DNA of 64,000 nt. It comes from Pantoea wallisii. GTDB taxonomy: Bacteria; Pseudomonadota; Gammaproteobacteria; Enterobacterales; Enterobacteriaceae. Where the stretch lies: positions 1 through 64,000 of the forward strand of contig NZ_MLFS01000007.1 of the NCBI RefSeq assembly GCF_002095485.1, given 5' to 3'. Shown here piece after piece: positions 8,317-17,982 of the stretch. The notes below the pieces were generated by a model. The model saw only the letters and a program-made list of their open reading frames with translations, was not told where the DNA came from and did not search any database. Position numbers and translations under genes: made by a program. Within the stretch, counting starts at the first letter, position 1. Each line of letters starts with the position of its first letter.

Positions 8317-8680
8317 ACCAGGTAAGCTTTTCGCCGCTGGCTTTTAAATTTTGCTGATACATCATTTCGATAGTTGTGTAGTTGCACATGTCTAAACTCC
8401 CATTGCAATAATCTTTGATTACACGATCCATTACTTTTCTATCTTTCGCTTGTGTGAGCTTTTTAAAGGCTGACAGGTTTTGCTGTTCCATCATGCGCAA
8501 TGTAGTGGGCTGACACATATCTAATTGCCCATTACAATAATCAGCCTTAACCCGTGATTGAATGAAATCGATGACTTCCTGCTTTTGTGCATCGGAACCA
8601 TTAAAGTCAAGTGGGTGAATGAAATCAGCCTGAGCGGCAAAAGTTGTAAGTAGGGCAGCTAACCCCAATAGTTTTTTCAT
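8315..8680 (-). CDS. Small exported protein with an internally duplicated Cys motif, function unknown
   Basis: 121 residues starting with a clear signal peptide (MKKLLGLAALLTTFAAQA, cleavage after AQA), so the mature ~103-residue protein should be periplasmic or secreted. The mature part consists of two related halves. The first holds DYCNGQLDMC followed by TTLRMMEQQNL; the second DYCNGSLDMC followed by TTIEMMYQQNL. Each half thus has a C-X6-C pair that could form a disulfide. It lies between the prophage end and tRNA-Ile2, so it could be phage cargo or a host gene. AAGGAACAAGCC upstream supplies a ribosome-binding site. I do not recognise a named family. Confidence 0.75.
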   Translation of the reverse strand: MKKLLGLAALLTTFAAQADFIHPLDFNGSDAQKQEVIDFIQSRVKADYCNGQLDMCQPTTLRMMEQQNLSAFKKLTQAKDRKVMDRVIKDYCNGSLDMCNYTTIEMMYQQNLKASGEKLTW

Positions 8681-8810
8681 GGCTTGTTCCTTGTTTAAAA
8701 CTCAAATGGCTATGGCCAACTATCGGCAAGATGCGTGAAATTTTGAGGGCAGGGGGTTAAAGCGGTGGCGATCGCCATCGCCATTTTATCGCCACTCTGA
8801 TTTCTCTAAA

Positions 8811-8837
8811 CAAAAAAGCCACCCTCAAAGGTGGCTT
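8811..8837 (-). terminator. Rho-independent terminator of the tRNA-Ile2 gene
   Basis: On the minus strand AAGCCACC and GGTGGCTT pair around a 6-base loop and are followed by TTTTTTG. It starts 28 bases past the tRNA 3' end, so it should end the tRNA transcript. Confidence 0.85.
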
Positions 8838-8864
8838 AACTGCATGATTTTTTTTCACTAAATT

Positions 8865-8940
8865 TGGTGGCCCCTGCTGGGTTTGAACCAGCGACCAAGC
8901 GATTATGAGTCGCCTGCTCTAACCACTGAGCTAAGGGGCC
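8865..8940 (-). tRNA. ileX: tRNA-Ile2 with CAU anticodon (lysidine-modified), ileX type
   Basis: The minus strand gives a full 76-base cloverleaf beginning GGCCCCTTAGCTCAG and ending GGGGCCACCA with encoded CCA. The anticodon loop is GACTCATAATC (anticodon CAT). The acceptor stem GGCCCCT and anticodon stem match the E. coli ileX/ileY tRNA-Ile(CAU), in which C34 is changed to lysidine by TilS to read AUA, rather than initiator or elongator tRNA-Met. In E. coli ileX also lies near mug and rpoD. A prophage end lies beyond its 3' side, as is common at tRNA loci. Confidence 0.93.
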
Positions 8941-9133
8941 AGCGGAGCGGGGATTATAAAGTATCTCGAATAGGTGATCCAGCATTCGCCAACCGGTTGG
9001 CGAAAATTAGCACAATCCCTGAGTCATTGATCTCTCAGCAAAAATCCTCAAGCTCTGCCTTTACAGCGGAATTAACGCACAATCCCAGCCGCTTTTTGAG
9101 ACAAGGCTGGCTGCTGCCTTGTCTCAACCTGCT

Positions 9134-9922
9134 TTACTGCTGGCGATAACGTGAAGCCGGCTGGCTAAGCGAGATAAACGGCAGAATCGCACTGCGTGAC
9201 TGCTCGAACGTCTGCCACAGGCCCATATCCTCTACCGAAGGGATCGTGATGGGCTCACCGGCATCCAGCCCGCGCAGCGCCGCCGCCACTAAATCCTCCA
9301 CCTCCATCACCATGTGCGCCGGCAAGTCATCAATAGAGCGGCCGGTGCGCTGGAAGATCTCGGTACGCGTCAGGCCCGGTAGCACCGCCTGAATACGTAA
9401 TCCGCTATCAGCCAGCTCACGCTGCATGTTACGCGTTAAAGAGAGCACATAAGCCTTGGTCGCGTTATAAGCGCCATTGGCGTTCTCGTTAACCAGCGCC
9501 AGTACCGAAGCGATATTCACAATGGTTCCTGCACCGCGGCTGCGAAAAGCTTGTGCCGCGGTATAAGCCAGCTGGGTAAGCGCGACCACATTTAGCGTCA
9601 GCATGGTCTGGGTTTGGGCGATATCCGCCGTCACAAACCCGCCATCCACCGTCATGCCCGCATTATTCACCAGCATGGTGATCTGAGGATTATCCTGCAA
9701 CTCGCGGTCGATGCGTGCCAGCGCGTCCGGCTGGGTAAGATCGGCTGCCAGCACTTTCACCTCTACGCCGTGCGCATCCCGAATCGACTGCGCCAGCTGC
9801 TGCAGACGTGCCGCATCGCGCGCCACCAGAATCAGGTTGCTGCCCCGGGCGGCGAGCTGTGTTGCGTAAGTTGCACCAATGCCGCTGGATGCGCCGGTAA
9901 TCAAAGCCAGTTGTTGTGTCAT
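9134..9922 (-). CDS. Short-chain dehydrogenase/reductase (SDR), substrate unknown
   Basis: 262 residues from ATG at 9922 (MTQQLALITG); an in-frame upstream extension to 9994 covers the operator region and is rejected. This is a classical SDR: nucleotide motif TGASSGIG at residues 9-16, NNAG at 86-89, and the catalytic Ser139, Tyr152 and Lys156 (YNATK). Arg35 after the second beta strand suggests NADP preference. It is a cytosolic oxidoreductase whose substrate cannot be told from sequence. It faces a TetR-type regulator across a shared region with an inverted repeat, so it is probably that regulator's target. Not part of the core E. coli gene order here. Confidence 0.85.
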   Translation of the reverse strand: MTQQLALITGASSGIGATYATQLAARGSNLILVARDAARLQQLAQSIRDAHGVEVKVLAADLTQPDALARIDRELQDNPQITMLVNNAGMTVDGGFVTADIAQTQTMLTLNVVALTQLAYTAAQAFRSRGAGTIVNIASVLALVNENANGAYNATKAYVLSLTRNMQRELADSGLRIQAVLPGLTRTEIFQRTGRSIDDLPAHMVMEVEDLVAAALRGLDAGEPITIPSVEDMGLWQTFEQSRSAILPFISLSQPASRYRQQ

Positions 9923-9966
9923 GTTTTTGCCTTTTAAATGATGGTTATCATATCTGCGTGCGGCCA

Positions 9967-9984
9967 ATATGACGCTCATCATAT
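9967..9984. promoter_or_regulatory. Likely operator of the divergent TetR regulator
   Basis: ATATGA-N6-TCATAT is a perfect 18-bp inverted repeat between the SDR and TetR genes. Related half-sites lie on both sides (ATGAT-GGTT-ATCAT at 9938-9951 and ATATGATGG at 10001-10009). Such a site is expected for an autoregulating TetR protein that also controls the divergent enzyme. Confidence 0.55.
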
Positions 9985-10057
9985 ATTTCGTCAAGCTGGA
10001 ATATGATGGTCGTAATAATTACACTGATTGTCATTAACGATAAGCAGGATCTGAGAG

Positions 10058-10645
10058 ATGGAAAAGCTGAACCACAAAGCGCAGACGCGTCAGCGCATTC
10101 TGAATGAAGCCGCCGTGGTAATGCGCGAGTGCGGTACGGAAGGGATCGGTGTGGCGGCCCTGATGAAGCGTGCCGGGCTCACGCATGGCGGCTTTTACGC
10201 GCATTTTGCTTCGCGTGAAGCGTTAGTAGAAGCAGTAATAGAACAGATGTTCGTGGATTCCACGCAGCGCTTCGCTGAATACACGCGCATCAGCGATCCG
10301 ACACAGCGCCTGCATCAGCTGATTGATAACTATCTGTCTGAACATCACCGCGACACGCCGGGCGAAGGCTGCCCGATGCCGGCGCTGGTCAGCGAAATGG
10401 CGCATCTGCCGCTGGAGGCACGCAGGCTGTTCTCGGCGCGGCGTGCCGGACTGCGTCAGCGGTTGGTGGATACCCTGAATGAGCTCAACCATCCGCAGGC
10501 GGAAGCGGCTGCAACCAGCATGCTGGCGGAGATGGTCGGTACGGTGGCGCTGGCGCGCGCCTGTCCGGATGAGGCCGAAGCACGCGAGATGCTGGCGGTA
10601 AGCCGCCAGTCGGTAAAACAGCGTGCCGGGCTGGAGAGCGCATGA
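10058..10645 (+). CDS. TetR/AcrR-family transcriptional regulator
   Basis: 195 residues with an N-terminal TetR DNA-binding domain. The helix-turn-helix covers about residues 29-50 ([20 protein letters not shown]), followed by the typical SREAL start of helix 4. The all-helical C-terminal half should bind a ligand and includes a Cys (GEGCPMPAL) at about residue 108, a place used for thiol sensing in some relatives. It is divergent from the SDR gene with an inverted repeat between them, so it probably represses that gene and itself. Its TGA overlaps the ATG of mug (ATGA), so mug may be cotranscribed. Confidence 0.88.
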   Translation: MEKLNHKAQTRQRILNEAAVVMRECGTEGIGVAALMKRAGLTHGGFYAHFASREALVEAVIEQMFVDSTQRFAEYTRISDPTQRLHQLIDNYLSEHHRDTPGEGCPMPALVSEMAHLPLEARRLFSARRAGLRQRLVDTLNELNHPQAEAAATSMLAEMVGTVALARACPDEAEAREMLAVSRQSVKQRAGLESA

Positions 10646-11151
10646 GTAATCACGACATTCGCGATATTGTCGCGCCGGCGTTGCAGGTGCTGTTCTGCGG
10701 CATCAATCCGGGAAAATCCTCAGCGCATATCGGCTATCACTTTGCACATCCCGGTAATCGCTTCTGGAAGGTTATTCATCAGGCTGGCTTTACCCGCGAG
10801 CAGTTAAAACCGGAGCAGGAGCAGCGGCTGCTGGAGACCGGCTGTGGCATTACCATGCTGGTGGAGCGTCCCACGGTGCAGGCTAACGAGCTGGCGGGCG
10901 ATGAGCTGCGGGATGGCGGGGAGCGGTTACAGCAGAAGGTGCTGCGCTATCAGCCGCGTGCGCTGGCCGTGCTGGGGAAAGATGCGTTCCAGAAAGCGTT
11001 TCGTCAGCGCAAAGTGGAGTGGGGCGAGCAGCCGCTGATGCTGGGCGAGACGCAGATTTGGGTACTGCCGAACCCCAGCGGATTGAACCGGGCCTCGCTG
11101 GAGGAGATGGTAGCAGCGTATCGCCAGCTTTATGCGCGGTTGCAGAGCTAG
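10642..11151 (+). CDS. mug: G/U mismatch-specific uracil-DNA glycosylase Mug
   Basis: 169 residues (E. coli Mug 168). It removes uracil and ethenocytosine from mismatches with guanine, for base excision repair. The active-site motif GINPGKSS is at residues 20-27, with Asn22 corresponding to the catalytic Asn18 of E. coli. The NPSGLN motif that intercalates into DNA is at about 143-148. It converges on rpoD with a shared terminator, as in E. coli. The start overlaps the upstream tetR stop, unlike the stand-alone arrangement in E. coli. Confidence 0.95.
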   Translation: MSNHDIRDIVAPALQVLFCGINPGKSSAHIGYHFAHPGNRFWKVIHQAGFTREQLKPEQEQRLLETGCGITMLVERPTVQANELAGDELRDGGERLQQKVLRYQPRALAVLGKDAFQKAFRQRKVEWGEQPLMLGETQIWVLPNPSGLNRASLEEMVAAYRQLYARLQS

Positions 11152-11170
11152 CGTGTGGCAGGCACAAATA

Positions 11171-11196
11171 AAAAACCCCGGCTTGCCGGGGTTTTT
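11171..11196. terminator. Bidirectional terminator between mug and rpoD
   Basis: CCCCGGC-TT-GCCGGGG stem flanked by A-run on the left and T-run on the right, so it works for mug (plus) and rpoD (minus). It lies 23 bases past the rpoD stop. Confidence 0.9.
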
Positions 11197-11218
11197 CTTT
11201 GCGTATCGACAGATGTGA

Positions 11219-13063
11219 TTAATCGTCGAGGAAGCTACGCAGCACTTCAGAGCGGCTTGGATGGCGCAGTTTACGCAGCGCTTTGGCTTCGATCTGACGG
11301 ATACGCTCACGCGTAACGTCAAACTGTTTGCCCACCTCTTCCAGAGTATGGTCGGTGTTCATATCGATACCGAAACGCATACGCAGCACTTTCGCTTCAC
11401 GCGCGGTCAGGCCAGCCAGCACATCGTGGGTGGCAGAACGCAGGCTCTCGGACGTTGCAGAGTCCAGCGGCAGCTCCAGCGTGGTGTCTTCGATAAAATC
11501 GCCCAGATGCGAATCTTCATCATCACCAATCGGCGTCTCCATGGAGATCGGCTCTTTAGCGATTTTCAGCACTTTGCGAATCTTGTCTTCCGGCATCAGC
11601 ATACGCTCAGCCAGCTCTTCCGGCGTCGGCTCGCGGCCCATCTCCTGCAGCATCTGGCGCGAAATACGGTTGAGCTTGTTGATGGTCTCAATCATATGCA
11701 CCGGAATACGGATGGTACGCGCCTGGTCGGCGATAGAGCGGGTGATAGCCTGACGAATCCACCAGGTGGCATAAGTCGAGAACTTATAACCACGGCGATA
11801 TTCAAACTTATCAACCGCTTTCATCAGGCCGATGTTGCCTTCCTGAATCAGATCAAGGAACTGCAGACCGCGGTTGGTGTATTTCTTCGCGATAGAGATA
11901 ACCAGACGCAGGTTCGCTTCAACCATCTCTTTCTTCGCACGACGCGCTTTCGCTTCGCCAATCGACATACGACGGTTAATGTCCTTCACCTGCTCGATAG
12001 TCAGGCCGGTCTCTTCTTCAATCTGATGCAGCTTCTGCAGCGAACGCATAACGTCATCTTCAACTTCTACCAGCTTCTCTGACCACGGCTTATTCATGGC
12101 CAGCGCGGCTTTGAACCAGCTTTCACTGGTCTCATTACCGGTGAACAGCGTGATAAAGTTCTTCTTCGGCATTTTGCACAGTTCAACGCACAGCTTCATG
12201 ATCAGGCGCTCTTGCGTACGCACGCGCTCCATCATTTCACGCATGTTGTTGACCAGGTAATCGAACTGCTTCGGTACCAGGCGGAACTGTTTAAACACTT
12301 CAGAGAGGTTATTGATCTCAGCAACAGCGTCAGCATGGCTGCGACCTTTAGCCTTGATGACGGTGCGCGTGGCTTCGTATTGCGTACGCAGATCGCCAAA
12401 CTTCTCGCGCGCCAGTTCCGGATCGATAGAGTTATCGTCATCGGAGCTGTCGTCATCGCTCTCTTCGTCTTCTTCTTCGTCGTCGTCGCGATCTTCTTCA
12501 GAGAGCTCAGAACCCACGTGCGTTGCGGTTGGGGCGAGATCTTCTTCCGCGTTCGGGTCAACAAAGCCAGTGATTAGATCGGACAGGCGGGATTCGCCCG
12601 CTTCTACGCGATCGTACTGATCGAGCAGATAGGTGATGGCTTCCGGGTATTCGGCAACGGAGCACTGAACCTGGTTGATACCATCTTCGATGCGCTTCGC
12701 GATGTCGATTTCGCCTTCACGCGTCAGCAGTTCAACGGTACCCATTTCACGCATGTACATGCGCACCGGATCGGTGGTACGGCCAATTTCAGATTCAACG
12801 CTGGATAAAACCTGAGCGGCGGCTTCCGCGGCATCTTCGTCAGTATCGGTGCTGTTCTCATTCAGCATCAGATCATCGGCATCCGGGGCTTCTTCCACCA
12901 CCTGAATACCCATATCGTTGATCATTTGGATGATGTCTTCGATCTGATCGGAGTCGACGATATCTTCCGGCAGATGGTCATTGACCTCAGCATAGGTCAG
13001 ATAGCCCTGCTCCTTACCACGGGTGACAAGCAGCTTCAGCTGTGACTGCGGGTTTTGCTCCAT
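11219..13063 (-). CDS. rpoD: RNA polymerase primary sigma factor RpoD (sigma-70)
   Basis: 614 residues (E. coli 613). It begins [21 protein letters not shown], the standard start with region 1.1. A very acidic non-conserved stretch ([14 protein letters not shown] and onward, about residues 190-215) precedes region 2. Region 2.4 carries [17 protein letters not shown], which recognises the -10 element. Region 4.2 ([18 protein letters not shown]) near the C-terminus binds the -35, and the chain ends FLDD. It is the last gene of the macromolecular synthesis operon after rpsU and dnaG. Essential and intact. Confidence 0.98.
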   Translation of the reverse strand: MEQNPQSQLKLLVTRGKEQGYLTYAEVNDHLPEDIVDSDQIEDIIQMINDMGIQVVEEAPDADDLMLNENSTDTDEDAAEAAAQVLSSVESEIGRTTDPVRMYMREMGTVELLTREGEIDIAKRIEDGINQVQCSVAEYPEAITYLLDQYDRVEAGESRLSDLITGFVDPNAEEDLAPTATHVGSELSEEDRDDDEEEDEESDDDSSDDDNSIDPELAREKFGDLRTQYEATRTVIKAKGRSHADAVAEINNLSEVFKQFRLVPKQFDYLVNNMREMMERVRTQERLIMKLCVELCKMPKKNFITLFTGNETSESWFKAALAMNKPWSEKLVEVEDDVMRSLQKLHQIEEETGLTIEQVKDINRRMSIGEAKARRAKKEMVEANLRLVISIAKKYTNRGLQFLDLIQEGNIGLMKAVDKFEYRRGYKFSTYATWWIRQAITRSIADQARTIRIPVHMIETINKLNRISRQMLQEMGREPTPEELAERMLMPEDKIRKVLKIAKEPISMETPIGDDEDSHLGDFIEDTTLELPLDSATSESLRSATHDVLAGLTAREAKVLRMRFGIDMNTDHTLEEVGKQFDVTRERIRQIEAKALRKLRHPSRSEVLRSFLDD

Positions 13064-13318
13064 AAGACGGTATCCACACTTCTGTTAATTAGATTGGTGT
13101 CGGTCGGCAGCGAGCCAACTATAACAGTGAAGGCGTTGTGTTTTTGCCGCTGCCTTCAACGCGGCCAGGGCTTCGGCCCTTTATAATTCGGCACTTAAGC
13201 CGCTTAAAATTCTGTTTTATGCTTCCGGCTTCGCTTATAGCGTCTAAAAAACCGGAAACTATAACGGACCAGAGGGGGAGACGTTCATCGTACTCACCGT
13301 TCCGGCCCGAAAAAATGC

Positions 13319-15064
13319 TTATTTCTTCGCTAATGCCTGGCTTAATGCCCAGAATTCGCGACGTTCGGCGGCACTCAGGCCCTCGGTACGATCGCGTGCA
13401 ATTAAGGCTTCGAGGCGCTGCTCCAGCGCAGAGTCGTAAATGCTGGCCAGCGAATCCTGAAAAACTGCTTCCGCCTCTTCATCCACTATCATGTGGTTCC
13501 AGGTGGCCAGTGTTTCAAGGGGCTGACTAAATTCTGTTCCGCGATATAACTCTAGTAGCTGTCCGGTGGTCAGGCCAGGATTCTCATTACAACGGCTGAC
13601 TAACTCCACAAACAGGGGCAAACCCGCCAGCTTTGCCTGCTCCAGTCCGTCCAGCGCAGGAACGATGGCGGCAAATTGCGGATTCTGCACCAGCAGGGCA
13701 ATCAGCACGCGCATGGTAGTGCGCTTTAACGGCGGTGCCGTGGGTGCTGCACCGCTCTCAGCCAGCTTCGGCATGAGCTTGTCTAACTGGTTATCGTCAA
13801 GAATGCCGAGTTTATTACCCAGCGTCTGACGCATATAGATACGCAGCGTTTCGCCCGGAATCTGGCTGATGAGCGGCAGAGCCAGCGTTGCCAGCTTGGT
13901 GCGGCCATCGCGCGTGCTCAGATCCACCTGCGGCATCAGGCTGTCGAACAGAAACGTGGAGAGCGGCATCGCCTGCTCCATCCGCGCTTCGAAAGCCTCT
14001 TTGCCCTCTTTACGCACCAGCGTGTCGGGATCTTCACCATCGGGCAAAAACATAAAGCGTAGCTGACGACCGTCATTCATGTAAGGCAGTGCGGTCTCAA
14101 GCGCGCGCCATGCCGCTTCACGTCCGGCCCGATCGCCGTCGTAACAGCAGATCACCGTATCGGTAGAGCGAAACAGCAGCTGAATATGTTCAGCGGTGGT
14201 AGAGGTGCCCAGCGAGGCGACGGCATAATCAATGCCAAACTGCGCCAGCGCCACCACATCCATATAGCCTTCAACAACCAGCAGACGCGCCGGTTGAGGA
14301 TGACTCTTCTGTGCTTCATACAGGCCATACAGCTGGCGGCCTTTATGGAAAATCGGCGTTTCCGGTGAGTTCAGATATTTGGGCGTATCGTTGCCCAGCA
14401 CGCGCCCACCAAAACCAATCACGCGTCCGCGCTTATCGCGAATCGGAAACATCACACGATCGCGGAAGCGATCGTAGGTGCGGCCCGAATCGTTACTCAC
14501 CAGCATGCCCGCTTCCATTAAGGATTCGCGGTCCTCTTTCTGCTGGCCAAAGCGCTTCAGCACGTTATCCCAGCCGGCAGGCGCATAGCCGATAGCAAAG
14601 TGATCGATCACTTGCTGGCTGAGCCCGCGCGTCGCGAGATACTGCTGTGCAGATTTCGCCTGTGGACTGCGCAGGCTTTGCTGATAGAAGCCGTCGAGAC
14701 CTTCCAGCAGTTGATACAGGCTTTGACGCTGATGGCGCTCCATCGGACTGGGACCATTGCCCGCTTCATACGGCACTTCTAAGCCGTGTTGCGTAGCAAG
14801 CTCCTCTACGGTCTCGACAAAATCCAGACGATCGTGATTCATCAGGAAGTCGATAGCGTTACCTTTGGCACCACAGCCGAAGCAGTAATAGAACTGCTTC
14901 TCACCGCTTACGGTGAAAGAGGGGGTTTTTTCGTTATGGAAAGGACAGCACGCGTGATAGTTCTTACCCTGCTTTTTCAGCTTAACGCGGGCATCGATAA
15001 GGTCCACGATATCCGTGCGGGCAAGTAAATCATTGATAAAAACGCGTGGGATTCGTCCAGCCAT
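13319..15064 (-). CDS. dnaG: DNA primase DnaG
   Basis: 581 residues (E. coli 581), making RNA primers at the replication fork with DnaB. The N-terminal zinc domain has ligands Cys40, His43, Cys61 and Cys64 (CPFH and CFGCG). The TOPRIM catalytic core includes EGYMDVVAL and the acidic CYDGDRAG motif. The C-terminal ~150 residues form the DnaB-binding helicase-interaction domain. It is the middle gene of rpsU-dnaG-rpoD. The 255-base gap to rpoD contains no gene; in E. coli this stretch and the dnaG end hold rpoD promoters and a processing site, not resolved here. Confidence 0.97.
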   Translation of the reverse strand: MAGRIPRVFINDLLARTDIVDLIDARVKLKKQGKNYHACCPFHNEKTPSFTVSGEKQFYYCFGCGAKGNAIDFLMNHDRLDFVETVEELATQHGLEVPYEAGNGPSPMERHQRQSLYQLLEGLDGFYQQSLRSPQAKSAQQYLATRGLSQQVIDHFAIGYAPAGWDNVLKRFGQQKEDRESLMEAGMLVSNDSGRTYDRFRDRVMFPIRDKRGRVIGFGGRVLGNDTPKYLNSPETPIFHKGRQLYGLYEAQKSHPQPARLLVVEGYMDVVALAQFGIDYAVASLGTSTTAEHIQLLFRSTDTVICCYDGDRAGREAAWRALETALPYMNDGRQLRFMFLPDGEDPDTLVRKEGKEAFEARMEQAMPLSTFLFDSLMPQVDLSTRDGRTKLATLALPLISQIPGETLRIYMRQTLGNKLGILDDNQLDKLMPKLAESGAAPTAPPLKRTTMRVLIALLVQNPQFAAIVPALDGLEQAKLAGLPLFVELVSRCNENPGLTTGQLLELYRGTEFSQPLETLATWNHMIVDEEAEAVFQDSLASIYDSALEQRLEALIARDRTEGLSAAERREFWALSQALAKK

Positions 15065-15098
15065 AGGCCCCGGATTTTCAGCTCATAAACGGCAACAA

Positions 15099-15125
15099 GC
15101 CGCGCTTCCTTTCGGAAAGCACGGC
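15099..15125 (-). terminator. Attenuating hairpin between rpsU and dnaG
   Basis: On the minus strand GCCGTGCTTTCC-GAAA-GGAAGCGCGGC forms a stem with one mismatch and a GAAA loop, followed by TTGTTGCCGTTTAT, a weak U-tract. It matches the role of the partial terminator T1 in the E. coli operon, which sets the high rpsU to dnaG ratio. Confidence 0.65.
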
Positions 15126-15182
15126 CTTTTACTTTACTCTGTCTGCGTGTAACACGCGGCGGAAGCGAACTTCCGAAAGAAA

Positions 15183-15410
<228 letters not shown>

Positions 15411-15677
15411 TCAATAAAATTCGGTTTTGCTGCTGACTGCGGCGTCAGCACTTTCAAAATGGTGCAGCATTTTACTCCAGGCGCGGCTGGCTTGTAAAGC
15501 ACCATGGATAATTTAGAACCAACAGGAGCGTTTGCCTGTGCGGCTGCCGGTTTTTTCAGGTCGGGGAGTATAGCGCACTCTTTGTGCGACACAAAAACAC
15601 TTTTTCGCAGGCAAAGTTGCTCAGGCGGTGATTTGCCTGTGCTACACTGCGCGCCGCAAGAAGAGGGTGATAAAGCT

Positions 15678-16691
15678 ATGCGAGTTCTGGGTATTGAAAC
15701 GTCCTGCGATGAAACCGGCATCGCGATTTATGACGATGCGTCCGGTCTGCTGGCGAATCAATTATATAGCCAGGTAAAACTGCACGCCGATTACGGCGGC
15801 GTGGTGCCGGAGCTGGCATCGCGCGATCACGTGCGCAAAACCGTTCCGCTGATTCAGGCCGCGCTGAAAGAGGCCGGTTTGCAGGCGGGCGACATCGATG
15901 CGGTTGCCTACACCGCCGGCCCTGGCCTGGTGGGTGCACTGCTGGTGGGCGCAACCATTGGGCGCGCGCTGGCGTTTGCCTGGAACGTGCCGGCGGTGCC
16001 GGTGCACCACATGGAAGGCCATCTGCTGGCGCCGATGCTGGAAGAGAACCCGCCCGCGTTCCCGTTTGTGGCGCTGCTGGTTTCAGGTGGCCATACGCAG
16101 CTGATCAGCGTGACCGGCATTGGTGAGTACACGCTATTGGGCGAATCGATTGATGATGCTGCCGGCGAAGCCTTCGACAAAACCGCCAAGCTGCTGGGCC
16201 TGGACTATCCAGGCGGGCCGATGCTGTCGCGCATGGCGCAGCAGGGTACCCCTAACCGCTTTAAGTTCCCGCGTCCGATGACCGACCGCCCAGGGCTGGA
16301 TTTCAGCTTCTCCGGCCTGAAAACCTTTGCGGCGAATACCATCCGCGAGCACGAAGGCGACGAGCAGGCGCGCGCCGACATTGCCCGGGCGTTTGAAGAT
16401 GCGGTGGTGGATACGCTGATGATCAAGTGCAAGCGCGCACTGGAGCAGACCGGCTTTAAGCGCCTGGTGATTGCCGGTGGCGTCAGCGCCAACCGTACGC
16501 TGCGCGAGCGTATGGCGGAGATGATGCTGGCACGTGGTGGCGAAGTCTTTTATGCCCGTCCTGAGTTCTGCACCGATAATGGCGCGATGATCGCCTATGC
16601 GGGCATGGTGCGGCTGAAAGGCGGCACGCGTGGTGAGCTGGGCGTTAGCGTGCGGCCACGCTGGCCGCTGGCGGAATTACCCGCCATCTGA
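15678..16691 (+). CDS. tsaD: tRNA N6-adenosine threonylcarbamoyltransferase TsaD
   Basis: 337 residues (E. coli TsaD 337) from ATG at 15678 ([14 protein letters not shown]). An upstream extension to 15504 is rejected because it would cross the promoter region. It transfers the threonylcarbamoyl group to A37 of ANN-decoding tRNAs, with TsaB, TsaE and TsaC. The metal ligands His111 and His115 lie in HHMEGH, and the ATP-fold motifs include [17 protein letters not shown] and [13 protein letters not shown] likely -10 (TACACT, about 15641-15646) precedes the GAGGGTGA ribosome-binding region. Divergent from rpsU, as in E. coli. Confidence 0.97.
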   Translation: MRVLGIETSCDETGIAIYDDASGLLANQLYSQVKLHADYGGVVPELASRDHVRKTVPLIQAALKEAGLQAGDIDAVAYTAGPGLVGALLVGATIGRALAFAWNVPAVPVHHMEGHLLAPMLEENPPAFPFVALLVSGGHTQLISVTGIGEYTLLGESIDDAAGEAFDKTAKLLGLDYPGGPMLSRMAQQGTPNRFKFPRPMTDRPGLDFSFSGLKTFAANTIREHEGDEQARADIARAFEDAVVDTLMIKCKRALEQTGFKRLVIAGGVSANRTLRERMAEMMLARGGEVFYARPEFCTDNGAMIAYAGMVRLKGGTRGELGVSVRPRWPLAELPAI

Positions 16692-16697
16692 AAAGAA

Positions 16698-16724
16698 AAA
16701 ACCGGCCTCATGCCGGTTTTTTTA
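16698..16724. terminator. Bidirectional terminator between tsaD and plsY
   Basis: AACCGGC-CTCAT-GCCGGTT stem with A-run before and T-run after, between the converging tsaD and plsY ends. Confidence 0.85.
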
Positions 16725-17324
16725 TTTCTGCCGCTTTTTCCGCTTCCACACGCGGTTTTCCTGGCCGCGCCACAGGCGCTGGATGTTGTCGTGATGTCGC
16801 AACAGAATCAGGCAGCTCAGCATCGAAACCGGAAAGGTAAACTGGGGTTTGAACCACCAGACGTAAAACGGCGCAATCAGCGCACTGACAATCGCGCCCA
16901 GCGAGGAGTAACCGCTCAGCAGCACCGTCAGCAGCCAGGTACCGGTCATCAGGCCGGTTAAATCCCAGCCAATCGGCGCAATCGCGCCAAATGCCGTCGC
17001 CACGCCCTTGCCGCCGCGAAAGCGGAAGAACACCGGATAGATGTGACCAAGACAGGCTGCAATCGCCGTCAGGCCGAGGTACATCGGCGTCACGTGTAGC
17101 AGATACGCGATCCAGACCGGCAGCATCCCTTTCGCGACATCGAAAATCAGCACCGCAGCGGCGGCGGCTTTGCCACCCACCCGCAGGACGTTTGTCGCGC
17201 CCGGATTGCCGGAGCCAGCGGTACGGGGATCGGGTAAACCGGCGAGTTTACAAACCAGTATCGCACTGGAAATCGAACCGCAAAGATACGCGAAAATAAT
17301 CATACCAAGCGCGATAGCACTCAT
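16722..17324 (-). CDS. plsY: Glycerol-3-phosphate acyltransferase PlsY
   Basis: 200 residues from ATG at 17324 (MSAIALGM); the longer reading to 17414 runs into the divergent folB promoter region and is rejected. A five-helix inner-membrane enzyme that acylates glycerol-3-phosphate with acyl-phosphate, the first phospholipid step in the PlsX/PlsY route. The conserved motifs are visible: [12 protein letters not shown] (motif 1, phosphate and glycerol binding) and FRGGKGVAT (motif 2). E. coli PlsY is 205 residues. Divergent from folB, as in E. coli. Confidence 0.95.
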   Translation of the reverse strand: MSAIALGMIIFAYLCGSISSAILVCKLAGLPDPRTAGSGNPGATNVLRVGGKAAAAAVLIFDVAKGMLPVWIAYLLHVTPMYLGLTAIAACLGHIYPVFFRFRGGKGVATAFGAIAPIGWDLTGLMTGTWLLTVLLSGYSSLGAIVSALIAPFYVWWFKPQFTFPVSMLSCLILLRHHDNIQRLWRGQENRVWKRKKRQK

Positions 17325-17431
17325 AGCGTCGTACCGTTCCTTTTGGGTCGTTTTGTTCTCGATAAGCGTGGATAATACGCATAATCCGCCGGGAGTGGTA
17401 TCCGGCAAGGCCAAAAACAGAGACTGACATC

Positions 17432-17791
17432 ATGGATATCGTATTTATAGAACAACTCACCGTGTTCACCACTATTGGCGTTTACGACTGGGAGCAGGGC
17501 ATGCAGCAGAAGCTGGTGCTCGATGTCGAAATGGCGTGGGACAACCGTCGTGCCGCGGCCAGCGACGATGTCAACGACTGCCTGAGCTACGCCGATGTCA
17601 CTGAAGCCATCCTTGCCCATCTGCAAGGGCAGCGTTTCGCGTTGGTGGAGCGTGTGGCAGAAGAAATCGCCGATCTGTTGATGATTCGTTTCAAAACACC
17701 CGGTGTGCGCATCAGGGTAGGAAAACCGGGCGCTGTGGCGCAGGCAGCATCCGTTGGCGTCCGTATTGAGCGCGGGACTATTCCTAAATAA
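17432..17791 (+). CDS. folB: Dihydroneopterin aldolase FolB
   Basis: 119 residues (E. coli ~122). It converts 7,8-dihydroneopterin to 6-hydroxymethyl-dihydropterin plus glycolaldehyde in folate synthesis. The start MDIVFIEQLTVFTTIGVYDWEQ, the catalytic Glu in YDWE, the DCLSYADV segment and the Lys in IRVGKPGAV are family features. It is divergent from plsY over a 107-base gap with a plausible shared promoter region. A terminator-like hairpin lies further downstream (17924-17951). Confidence 0.95.
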   Translation: MDIVFIEQLTVFTTIGVYDWEQGMQQKLVLDVEMAWDNRRAAASDDVNDCLSYADVTEAILAHLQGQRFALVERVAEEIADLLMIRFKTPGVRIRVGKPGAVAQAASVGVRIERGTIPK

Positions 17792-17923
17792 ATTCTGCGT
17801 GATTGCCATCACAATGAAACCAAACCAAATTAGTGTGTGTCTCACTTGAGGCCGTTGCGCTAACGGATGCAAAGTTGCCGAAATCGTTAAGGTTTCCTTC
17901 AGCCATGCGCAGGCATAATTTCA

Positions 17924-17951
17924 GGCGGTAGCCGCGTGCGACCGCCTTTTT
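17924..17951 (+). terminator. Terminator-like hairpin upstream of uppP
   Basis: GGCGGT and ACCGCC pair around an 11-base GC-rich loop and are followed by TTTTTA. It lies 31 bases before the uppP start. It may end folB transcription or sit in the uppP leader. Confidence 0.5.
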
Positions 17952-17982
17952 ACTGTTTAAAACGGATAGAGGAAAAATTTTG

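Noticed and set aside
8883-9149. 88-codon plus-strand frame across the tRNA
   Set aside because: It overlaps the tRNA gene and has no family match; it is chance coding in a non-coding stretch.
9923-9994. 24-residue N-terminal extension of the SDR protein
   Set aside because: It would place the start inside the operator region shared with tetR, and the Rossmann fold begins normally at the chosen ATG.
11261-12082. 273-codon plus-strand frame opposite rpoD
   Set aside because: It lies wholly inside the conserved sigma-70 gene on the other strand, has no ribosome-binding site or family resemblance, and reflects codon bias.
13064-13318. Small gene in the dnaG-rpoD gap (frame at 13138-13530)
   Set aside because: The frame runs antisense into dnaG, lacks a ribosome-binding site, and this gap is regulatory in relatives.
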